64,000 nt of DNA from Agrobacterium vitis (lineage in GTDB: Bacteria; Pseudomonadota; Alphaproteobacteria; Rhizobiales; Rhizobiaceae). This document shows positions 8,501 to 18,200 of the stretch, piece by piece (position 1 is the first letter of the stretch; each line of letters starts with the position of its first letter). The translations under genes and the position numbers were made by a program. The notes below the pieces were generated by a model. The model made no database searches and was not told where the DNA came from. It worked only from the letters and a program-made list of their open reading frames with translations. The stretch spans positions 451,501 to 515,500 of the forward strand of contig NZ_AP023272.1 of assembly GCF_013426735.1 (NCBI RefSeq), in the 5' to 3' direction.

Positions 8501-9166
8501 TCAATTGTCCTTGAGCGGCGAAATTGCCACTTCGACACGGCGGTTCTGAGCGCGGCCTTGTGGCGTGGCGTTGGTGGCAATCGGCTGGCTGGGGCCAAAG
8601 CCCATGGCCGACATGCGGCGCGGATCGACGCCCTGCGAGCCGAGATAGTTCAGCACCGATTCGGCGCGGCGCTGCGACAGATCCTGATTGTGCTGCAAGC
8701 CGCCGGTCGAGTCGGTATGGCCGTTAACATCGACCAGGGTGCGGTTGAACTTCTTCAGCACGATGGCGACCGAATTCAGCGTTGGATAGAACGGCGGCAA
8801 CACCTGGTCCTGATCGGTCGGGAAAGTGATGTTGGACGGCATGTTGAGGATGATCCGGTCGCCTTGGCGGGTGACGGACACGCCGGTGCCCTGAAGCTGG
8901 GCGCGCAGTTCGGCTTCCTGATTGTCCATGTAACTGCCAATGGCGCCGCCTGCCAGCGCACCGATGCCAGCGCCGATCAGGGCGGCATTGCGCTTGCCGT
9001 GGCCGCCGCCGCCGACCGCCAGGCCGCCGAGCGCGCCGAGGCCCGCGCCAATCATCGCGCCACCGGCGGTGTTCGACATTTTCTGTTCGCCCGTATAGGG
9101 GTCTGTGGTGGTGCAGGCACTCAGATAGGTGGCAGTCAGGGCAAGAAGGATGAATTTCTTCAGCAT
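8501..9166 (-). CDS. OmpA-family lipoprotein with glycine zipper
   Basis: A 221-residue envelope protein. Residues 1-18 are a lipoprotein signal ending in LSAC. A glycine-zipper region follows (about 30-80: repeated GAGLGALGG-type segments). The C-terminal OmpA/MotB-like domain (about 110-215) carries VNGHTDSTG and a downstream RRAESV, the peptidoglycan-binding signature. It likely tethers the outer membrane to the cell wall, like YiaD of enteric bacteria. The start at 9166 is preferred because the signal peptide begins there and a GGAG site lies 9 bases upstream; a frame extension of 22 codons is not signal-like. Confidence 0.9.
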   Translation of the reverse strand: MLKKFILLALTATYLSACTTTDPYTGEQKMSNTAGGAMIGAGLGALGGLAVGGGGHGKRNAALIGAGIGALAGGAIGSYMDNQEAELRAQLQGTGVSVTRQGDRIILNMPSNITFPTDQDQVLPPFYPTLNSVAIVLKKFNRTLVDVNGHTDSTGGLQHNQDLSQRRAESVLNYLGSQGVDPRRMSAMGFGPSQPIATNATPQGRAQNRRVEVAISPLKDN

Positions 9167-9272
9167 CGGGATAGGGCTCCGTAGGTTCATTTCATCCTGA
9201 ACATAGCAATTGCGGCAATATGAAGAAAACATGCCGCCTGCTACAGAATTGCTTGCTGACAGAACGGCTCTC

Positions 9273-10532
9273 TTACTCCGCTGCCGACCGCTGACCGTAG
9301 CGTTTTTCGATATAGTCGATCACCAGCGCCTCGAAATCCTCGGCGATTTTCGGACCACGCAATGTCAACGCCTTCTCACCGTCGATAAACACCGGTGCCG
9401 CCGGGTTTTCACCGGTACCGGGCAGGGAAATGCCGATATCGGCATGCTTGCTTTCCCCCGGGCCATTGACGATGCAGCCCATGACCGCGACATTCAGCCC
9501 TTCCACACCAGGATATTTTTCCCGCCAGACCGGCATATTCTTGCGGATATCGCTCTGGATCTTCTGCGCCAGCTCCTGGAACACCGTAGACGTGGTGCGC
9601 CCGCAGCCCGGACAGGCCGCAACGACCGGGATGAACTGGCGAAAGCCCATGACCTGCAACAGTTCCTGTGCCACCTGCACTTCGCGGGTCCGGTCGCCGT
9701 TCGGTTCTGGCGTCAGCGAAACGCGGATGGTGTCGCCGATGCCCTGTTGCAGGACATAGCCCATGGCCGCTGATGAGGCGACAATGCCTTTCGAGCCCAT
9801 GCCCGCTTCCGTCAGGCCCAGATGCAGCGCATGGTCGGAGCGGGACGCCAGCATGGAATAGACGGCAATCAGATCCTGCACCTGGCTGACCTTGGCCGAC
9901 AGGATGATGCGGTTGCGCGACAGGCCGATCTCTTCGGCCAGTTCGGCAGACAGAAGCGCCGATTGGCAGATCGCTTCACGGGTCACCTGCCGGGCCGAGA
10001 GCGGAAAGCCCTTGGCCTGGTTCTCGTCCATCAACTGGGTCAGCAATTCCTGGTCGAGCGAGCCCCAGTTGACGCCGATGCGCACAGGCTTGTCATAGCG
10101 GATCGCCATCTCAATGATATCGGCAAACTGCTTGTCCTTCTTGTCCTTGAAGCCGACATTGCCCGGATTGATCCGGTATTTGGCGAGCGCCTCGGCACAG
10201 GCTGGATGATCGGCCAGAAGCTTGTGACCGATATAGTGAAAGTCGCCGATCAGGGGGACATCAAGGCCGAGCCGCTCCAGACGGTCACGGATTTTCGGCA
10301 CGGCAGCCGCACTCTCGTCGCGGTCCACGGTGATGCGGACGATTTCCGATCCGGCTTTATGCAGGGCTGCAACCTGCGCCACCGTGCCGTCAATATCGGC
10401 GGTATCGGTATTGGTCATCGACTGGACGACGACAGGCGCGCCGCCGCCGACAATGACGCCGCCGACATCGACGGCCACGGATGCGCGGCGTGGTTTCGGG
10501 TCAAAGTCTTCGGCTGGCGCCATGGTGGTCAT
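9273..10532 (-). CDS. ispG: 4-hydroxy-3-methylbut-2-enyl diphosphate synthase
   Basis: A 419-residue enzyme of the non-mevalonate isoprenoid pathway that converts methylerythritol cyclodiphosphate to HMBPP by a [4Fe-4S]-dependent reduction. The N-terminal TIM-barrel part starts with [15 protein letters not shown]. The C-terminal iron-sulfur domain has ACPGCGRT and [10 protein letters not shown], which provide the three cluster cysteines plus a conserved Glu. Its length is that of the alphaproteobacterial form, slightly longer than in E. coli. It stands alone, with an MFS transporter upstream on the same strand. Confidence 0.96.
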   Translation of the reverse strand: MTTMAPAEDFDPKPRRASVAVDVGGVIVGGGAPVVVQSMTNTDTADIDGTVAQVAALHKAGSEIVRITVDRDESAAAVPKIRDRLERLGLDVPLIGDFHYIGHKLLADHPACAEALAKYRINPGNVGFKDKKDKQFADIIEMAIRYDKPVRIGVNWGSLDQELLTQLMDENQAKGFPLSARQVTREAICQSALLSAELAEEIGLSRNRIILSAKVSQVQDLIAVYSMLASRSDHALHLGLTEAGMGSKGIVASSAAMGYVLQQGIGDTIRVSLTPEPNGDRTREVQVAQELLQVMGFRQFIPVVAACPGCGRTTSTVFQELAQKIQSDIRKNMPVWREKYPGVEGLNVAVMGCIVNGPGESKHADIGISLPGTGENPAAPVFIDGEKALTLRGPKIAEDFEALVIDYIEKRYGQRSAAE

Positions 10533-10610
10533 CCCGATCTTGCGGATAATTCGCTTTCAGGTGGATCAATCATGTTCGCTTGTCAACATCGTGACAGCGG
10601 CTTGTGTCGA

Positions 10611-11765
10611 TCAAACTTGGGGCCGGTCGGCATGCCGGGCAAGGCCGGAGAGCAGCAGGGCAACCAGAATCAGCACCGGAAGCACGCGAAACACCAGCGC
10701 CAGCGAGGTGTGTTCGGCGACAAAACCAATCAGCGATGGGGCCACCAGAATACCCGAATAGCCCATGGCACTGACCACCGACAGGCCGACGCCCGGCGCC
10801 ATGCCCGGCAGATTGCCAGCGGCAGAAAAGGCGATGGGGACCAGGTTGGAAATGCCGATACCCATGATGGCAAAGCCGATGACGGCAGTCCATGGATCGG
10901 CAGCAAAGCCGGAAATGGCCGTGCCGATCATGGCGATCAGGGAGCAAATCCGCATGGTTTTCACCGCCCCCAGCCGGTCGCGGACGATGTCGCCGGCAAA
11001 GCGCATGATCGCCATGGTCAAGGAAAAGCCCGCATAGGCATAGCTTGAGGTGGCAATGGAGCCGCCCAGTTCATTGCGCAGATAAAAAGCCCCCCAGTCG
11101 AGCACCGCACCTTCCGGGATCATGCAAAACAGTGCGACAAGGCCAAGAAGCCAGGGCAGCGGCGTCATCGGCAGACGCGCCTTGCGATGCTCGGCATCGG
11201 GATGGGGCTGGTCGCGAAGGGTGATCGGCCAGGCAGCAAACAGCATCAGGGCGGCGAGGACCGTGGCGACAAGGCTATGCACCGTTGATCCAGCCATGGC
11301 CAACAGCGGCCCGCCAATGCTGGCGCCAATCAGGCCGCCGAGGCTCCAGAAGGCGTGGCAGGACGACATGATTGAGCGCCCCATCTGTCTTTCGGTCTCG
11401 ACCGCATTGGCATTCATCGCCACATCCATGGCGCCCATGAAGCCGCCAAACAGGAAAATCGCCAGGGCCGCCAAGGGAATATTGGGAGCAACCGTCAGCA
11501 GGAGCAGCGTCGGTAGAAATATCAGCGCGCAGGCGAGCGTGACCCGGCGTGAGCCGTAGCGGGCAATCTGGGCACCAGCCACAGGCATGCAGGCGAGCGA
11601 GCCAAGCCCCAGAACGAGGATCATCAGACCAAGCTGTGCTTCGCTCAGGTCGAGATTGCGGGCGAATTCAGGGACTTTGGGCGCCCAGGAGCCGATAATG
11701 AAGCCGTTCATCAGGAACAGAAGTGAAACGGCCAGACGTTCCCTGGTGAAAAATCCTTGCTGCAT
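10611..11765 (-). CDS. MFS transporter
   Basis: A 384-residue major facilitator with 12 predicted membrane segments in two halves. The N-terminal half begins LAVSLLFLMNGFIIGSW and continues with a segment containing GAMDVAMNANAV, which recalls the FucP/YbjJ-like subgroup of sugar or drug transporters. The start at 11765 follows a GGAGGAGT site by 7 bases; the longer frame to 11987 looks non-coding. The substrate is unknown. It is divergent from the rkp genes across 531 bases, so a functional tie to them is possible but unsupported. Confidence 0.85.
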   Translation of the reverse strand: MQQGFFTRERLAVSLLFLMNGFIIGSWAPKVPEFARNLDLSEAQLGLMILVLGLGSLACMPVAGAQIARYGSRRVTLACALIFLPTLLLLTVAPNIPLAALAIFLFGGFMGAMDVAMNANAVETERQMGRSIMSSCHAFWSLGGLIGASIGGPLLAMAGSTVHSLVATVLAALMLFAAWPITLRDQPHPDAEHRKARLPMTPLPWLLGLVALFCMIPEGAVLDWGAFYLRNELGGSIATSSYAYAGFSLTMAIMRFAGDIVRDRLGAVKTMRICSLIAMIGTAISGFAADPWTAVIGFAIMGIGISNLVPIAFSAAGNLPGMAPGVGLSVVSAMGYSGILVAPSLIGFVAEHTSLALVFRVLPVLILVALLLSGLARHADRPQV

Positions 11766-12296
11766 GTCTGCACTCCTCCGAATGCGCGAAAACTCTCTTA
11801 AATCGATTAGAGTTGCAAGCGCAGACCGGGGGTTTGCGCTGTCACGAATCGTATCTTCCTGTTGGAAATGTTTGTTCAGGTGGGTGTTGATACCGACATT
11901 GCAATTTGGCGGGTTCCTTTGCAAAGGTCTAAAACCGCCATCCGTTTTGTCAAGAAACGACGAAATCGTCCATGAGGACAAAGGCACGAACCGTATCGGA
12001 TAACCTGCTCATTTTAAGAGGAAATTCGAAACGGGCATGTTGGTTTTCGCTCTCATATCCGGCAGGATAGACGTGGTTTGCGGGGCGGGTTTCTCTCTGG
12101 CTGCCACCTCTCATCAGGTTAAAAAAATCGTTCTACGCCATAAGTTTCCGGCGGTTTTCTTTCATGAGGCGGATGCCTGCCTATGTGAATCCTGATTGAC
12201 GCCCCTATGTCGCTTCTCTAAGTGAAGGACAATTATATCTGAGGACATCTGAAAGGCTATCAGACCTCGCTAAACTGTTGAGATCCGTACGAATAG
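11766..12296. promoter_or_regulatory. Divergent intergenic region between MFS gene and rkpA
   Basis: A 531-base region without a convincing gene. Just upstream of the MFS gene is an inverted repeat with arms AACTCT (11791-11796) and AGAGTT (11809-11814), a possible operator. The rkpA-proximal 150 bases are A/T-richer and probably contain its promoter. The rkpA ATG has only a weak ribosome-binding site (GAGAT, about 12 bases upstream). Confidence 0.45.
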
Positions 12297-15200
12297 ATGA
12301 CAGTAGAGATTATAGGGCGTGCCTGCGTGGCACCGGGGGCAAGATCTCCCGAAGAGTTGTTTGATCTTTTGCGTGCCGGCGCATGCACTGTCTCGACCTT
12401 GCCCGGGGATCGTTGGGATATTGCGCGCTACTGGCATCCCGAAATCGGCACGCCTGGCAAATATTACACCTTCGCTGCCGGTGTGATGGATGGAATCTAT
12501 CAATTCGATCCCGCCCTGTTCGGCATGTCACGGCGTGAAGCCGCCTTTATGGACCCGCAGCAGCGCATCCTGCTGGAGTTGACCTGGCGGGCGCTGGAAG
12601 ATGCCAATATCCCCGCCAATAGTCTGTCCGGCCAGAATGTCGCGGTCTATGTCGGTGCCTCCAGTTTCGACCATGCCAATCTGGCGGCGGAAGATCCGGC
12701 TGGTCCCGGTCCGCATTTCATGACCGGCAATACGCTATCGGTCGTCTCCAACCGTATCTCTCATGTCTTCGGCCTGAATGGTCCGAGCATGACGGTCGAT
12801 ACGGCCTGCTCGTCCTCGCTGGTCGCACTCGATCACGCGGTGCGCGCGATTGCGTCTGGCGAGGTTGACACCGCCATTGTTGCCGGTGTCAACGTTCTGG
12901 TCCATCCGCTGCCTTTCGTTGGCTTTGCGCAGGCGCGCATGCTGTCGATCGACGGTTTGTGCAAGGCCTATGCCAATGACGGTATCGGGTATGTTCGGGC
13001 CGAAGGCGGTGCCGTGCTGGTGCTGCGATCTAGCGATAAGGCCCGGCGCGAAGGCGACCGCAGCCACGCGACTATTGTTGCCAGCGGCACCAATGCAGCC
13101 GGGCGCACCAACGGTATTTCGCTGCCGTCGCGCGAGGCGCAGGCCGTTCTGTTGCGCGCCGTCTATGACGACAATGGTCTCGACCCGGATCGGCTGGCCT
13201 TTATCGAAGGCCATGGCACCGGCACCAAGGTCGGCGATCCCGCCGAAGTCTGGTCGCTTGGCACGGTCATCGGCCAGCGTCGCAAGGAACCTGTGTGGAT
13301 CGGCTCGATCAAAACCAATATCGGTCATACCGAACCCGCATCCGGCCTGCTTGGCGTGATGAAGGCGATGATGGCTTTGCAGCACGACCTGCTTCCGGCC
13401 TCGCTGCATTTCAATGAGCCGAATGACACGATTGATTTCGATGGCCTGAATGTCCGGGTTGCCTCGCAGGCCGTTGCACTGGCACGCGATGGTGCGCCGC
13501 GCCTTGCCGGAATCAACTCCTTTGGCTTTGGCGGCGCCAATGCACATGTGGTGATTGCCGATCCGCAGAGACCTGATTTGGTGCCTGGTTTGGCGCAAGA
13601 CGCGGCTAATCCAGCCGGTGCCGGTCGCTTGTTCATGGCCAGCGCCCACTCTCAGGAAAGCCTGAAAGCGTTGCTGGACAGTTACGACAAGGCCTTTGCG
13701 GCCGCTGGAAGCGATGGTGATCTGGAAGACCTGATCTCGGCGGCCGCCTCCAACCGTGCGCCGCTCCGGCACCGTTTCGTTGCCAGTGGCAGCGCGGATG
13801 CCATCGTCAAGGCAGTGCAGGAACGGCTTGCCACAGCGAAGACCGGCGGCGAAACCGGCGAAGCCTTGTCGCGCAACGGCAAGCTCGCCTTCGTGTTTTC
13901 TGGCAATGGCGCCCAATGGGCGGGCATGGGTCTTGATGCCTACCGGGCAAACGCCCGCTTCCGCGAGAGCTATGAGCGGATCGCCACGCTCTTTACGGCG
14001 CATTCGGACCTTGACCTCGTTGCGGCCTTGACTGATCCGGATCTGGAAGCCCGATTGAAAGATACCAGGCTTGCCCAGCCTATGCTGTTTGCCATCCAGG
14101 CCTCGCTGTCGGATGCGCTGCAACTTGCCGGTCTGGTGCCGGATGCTGTTTACGGTCATTCGGTCGGTGAAGTGGCTGCCGCCTATGTATCGGGTGCGCT
14201 GTCGCTGAAGGATGCCGTCTGTGTCATCGCCAAACGGTCGCAGCATCAGGCGGTGCTGGCCGGTGAAGGCACGATGGCGGCCCTGAAGCTTGGCGAGGCC
14301 GATGCGCGCGCCATGCTGGCCGAGCTTGGCTTTGATGACCTGACGATTGCCGCGATCAATGCGCCCAATTCGGTGACCGTCTCGGGTCGTGAAGACGCGA
14401 TCCGGGCACTGAGAGAACATGCCCGCAAGCAGCGGGTGCCAGCCCAGGTGCTGGACATTGACTATCCCTTCCATCATCCGCTGATCGATAAGGCGAAGGC
14501 TGCCTTTTCCGCCGATCCGCCGCTGATTACCCCGCGCCAGACCACCCTTCCATTCATCTCCACGGTGACGGGTGAGCAACTGGAGGGCACCGCACTGACT
14601 TCGGATTACTGGTGGAAGAATGTCCGCCAGCCGGTGCAGTTCCAAGGGGCGACGGAAGCGGCCATCGCGCTTGGTTGCACCGTGTTCGTTGAAATTTCTC
14701 CGCGTGCGATCCTTGGCGGCTATGTGTCGGAAACGGCGCAGCATGTGTCTTCGACGGTTGCCGTCAGTGCCAGCCTTAGCCGTGAGGCTCTGGATGAGAC
14801 GGTCGATCCGGTGGCGCGGGCTTTGGCGCGTGCTGTCGCCAGCGGCGCCAAGGTGGATGAGGCCAAGGTCTTCGGTCCGCGCCGCGCCGATATCGTCCTG
14901 CCGGGCGTGCCTTTCGAGCGGGCCGATCTGCGACCGGAGCCGACCAGTGACCGCGTCGATCTCTATGGCCGGTTCGGCCAGACGGCCTATCGGTTGAGCG
15001 GCTGGCGGGTCGATTTGAATGGCGGGCATTGGAAAAACCATCTCGACGCGCACCTGTTTCCGGATCTGGCCGAACATGTGGTCGATGGCCGGGCCATTTT
15101 GCCGGGCAGCGGTTTTGTGGAAATTGCCATTTCGGCGGCGCAGGCGCATTTCGGCTCCGACCAGCTTGAGATCAGCAATGTCGAGATCATGCGACCGCTG

Positions 15201-18200
15201 GAATTGAGCGACAGCCGGATCGTCGAACTTTCCACGCTGATTTCCGCCGCGACCGGCGATGTTCAGATCCGCTCGCGCGAGCGGCTGAGCGATGACGACT
15301 GGACGGTGAATGCGGTTGCCCGGGTTCGCAAGCTCACGGCCTCCGAACTGGACGATGCCGTGGATTTCGACCTGTCCAGCCCGACATCAGAGCTGGATAA
15401 ATCTGCCGCCTATCGGACGGCGCGCAATTTCGGCCTGGATTATGGGCCGCGCTTCCAATTGCTGGAAAAGGCGATCTGCCATGGCGAGCGGCTTGTCGAA
15501 GTGTTCCTGAAGCCGGCAGCCGCGCCGGGTCACCCGTTGCTGCGCTATAATCTCAACCCGATGTCGGTTGATGCGATGTTCCACGGGTTGGTGGCGCTGT
15601 TTGGCCGCTTCAGCGGCGAGCAGGGTGGTGCGCCTTATATTCCCGTGCGTTTCGGACGTGTCCGCACATGGGTTCTCGGTCGCCCGGTCCATCGGGCGGT
15701 GATCGAGATCGAACGGATCAGCGACAGCTCGATCAAGGCCAATTTTCATCTCTATAGTGAGACGGGCGAGCGGATCGCCAGCTTGAGCGATAGCCGGTTC
15801 CGACGCACCTATCTGAAGCAGCACAAGACGCTTGACGGACTTGCCTATCATTATGAAACCATCGCGCTACCCCTGGTGAAAGATCAGGGTGCGGCCCTGG
15901 TTGCACCGTTGGGTGATGTTTTCGCATGTCAGGAACGTGAGCTGGACAATGCCACGGTGCTGATCCAGGCCTGCGTGCTCAGCGCCTTCTATGCGCTGGC
16001 CGAGTGCCTTGCCGGTCAAGATCGGCGCGTGTCGCTGGTCGATCTGCCGGGCGATGTGCGGTTGCGGCGGTTCCTGACCAATGCCCTGCACAGTCTGACC
16101 GATAGCGGCTTTGCCCAGTATGCGGATGGCAGCTGGACGCTTGAAGATGGCAGCGATCTTCCGCCCGCTTTCGAGCTGATCCGGGAACTCTATCGGGATT
16201 TCCCGGAACGCACCGTTGAACTGGTGATGATCAATGACGTGCTGACAGCCGTTAATGCAGCGCTCAATCAGCCTGCAGGTGTTGTGGACGAGGGTTTGGA
16301 TTGGGACGGGGTGATCAGCGAAGCGACGCTGGACCATTTCGCCGTTCATTCCACGCTCGCCACCGAGAGTCATAGGGTGTTGTTGAAGGCTGTGATCGAC
16401 TGTCTCTCGACCTTGGATGCCGATGCGCCGCCGCTGGTGGTCGAGCTTGGCGCCAGCTCGCTTCACCTTAGCCGCAAGCTCGCCGATCTGGTTCGTGCGG
16501 CTGGCGGCAATATGGTGATTTACGAGCCTGAGGCAGGCCTGCGCCGTAATCTGGAACTGTCTTTCGAGGCTGATCCGCGCGTCACTGTCGTGGACGCAAA
16601 GGGATTGGACCAACTTTCTCTGCTGAAAGCGCCGGTCGATCTAATTGCCAGCGCCCATGCCGATCTTTGCCGCTTGCTGGATGGTGAAATGCTGGCACGG
16701 CTCAGCCATGGCGCGTTGGCCTCGGCCCGTCGCCTTATCGCCGTGCAACCAGCGCCCGGCCTATTGCATGATTTCGCCTTCGGTCTGCTGGATGGCTGGT
16801 TCGACAGGACGGTTTCGGAGGAATTTCCGCTCGGCCGATTTGGCGGTAGCGAAGACTGGATGAAATCCCTGCAACAGGCCGGTTTTGCTGCGGCCCATGC
16901 CCGGCAAGTGCAGGTGGATGGCGGTAGCCTTATCGTGGCGGAAGCCCAGGGCCGGGCTGACGTGGCTGAGCCATATGATGCGACGCGTCAGGACGGTGGG
17001 TCGGTGGACGAGGTTGTTGCCAGCGGGCCGGTGATCATCGTTCATGAAAAAACTGCGGATCTTGCCCGACTTTCGGCGGCAGCAAGAGCGCTTGGTGGTT
17101 CCCAGGTGTCTTTGCTGTGTCTGTCAGGCAGCTTTGAAACGGACCGCTCGATGCTGGCCGACGCACTGGGCAAGGCTGGATCAGCCTTGGGCGGAATGGT
17201 CTGGCTGATGCCGGATACCGATGCGGCTGCGGATGGATCGCTGCTGTTGCAGGACAGGGTCGGCGCTCTTAGCGCGCTGGCCATGGCGCTTGGCGATGTT
17301 GCGGCATCAGCGTCTGATGCTGCGAGGACGCTTCCGGTCACTCTGGTTCTGCCCGGCGGTGCGCCCGTCACCGGCTTTACCGGCAAGGACTTGACCCGCT
17401 CCAGTCATGCGGGGCCTGTCAATGCAGGTCTCTGGGCCTTTGCCCGCGTATTGCGCAATGAGTTCGACCTGTTCGACATGCAGGTCGTCGATACCGGACC
17501 CTCCAGCAATACGCTGGAAATCATGCTGGACTGGGGCATGCGCCTGCTGGCCGCCAAGGGCGACAACCGCGAATGGCTGGTGGAGCCGGAAACCGGGCGG
17601 ATGGCCGAGATTCGTGCCGTGCCTGGTCCGGCCCCGCTGACGGCGCAGCGTACCGATGCTTTTGAGGCAGCGGTCATTCGCCAGCAGGTGCCGTCGCAGG
17701 TCGCCAGCATCCGCTGGGAAAGCTGCCCGGTCCCAGTCATCGGCCCCACCGAAGTGCTGGTGAAGACCGCAGCGACAGGCTTGAATTTCCGCGACGTGAT
17801 GTGGGCCATGGGTCTGCTGCCGGAAGAGGCGCTTGAGGACGGCTTTGCCGGGGCTTCCATCGGCATGGAATTTGCCGGTGAAGTGGTCGCTGTCGGTGCC
17901 AAGGTGAGCGATCTTGCCCTCGGTGACAAGGTGATGGCGATCGCTGCTGCGGCTTTCGGCACCCATGTCAAGGTTGAGCGGGCTGGTGTGGCCAAGTTGC
18001 CGGATGGCGTGGACCCGGTTTCGGCGGCGACCATTCCGGTGGTCTTCCTGACCGCCTATTATGCCATCCATGAGCTTGGGCGGGTACGTCCGGGCGAAAC
18101 CATCCTTATTCACGGTGCCGCTGGCGGCGTCGGGCTTGCGGCTTTGCAGGTCGCCCGGCATTTCGGCGCCAAGATCATTGCCACGGCTGGCACAGAAGAA

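Noticed and set aside
12735..15149. 804-codon open frame antisense to rkpA
   Set aside because: It lies fully opposite the conserved KS, AT and DH domains. Its translation is His/Gln/Arg-rich with no known motif, as expected for a shadow in GC-rich coding DNA.
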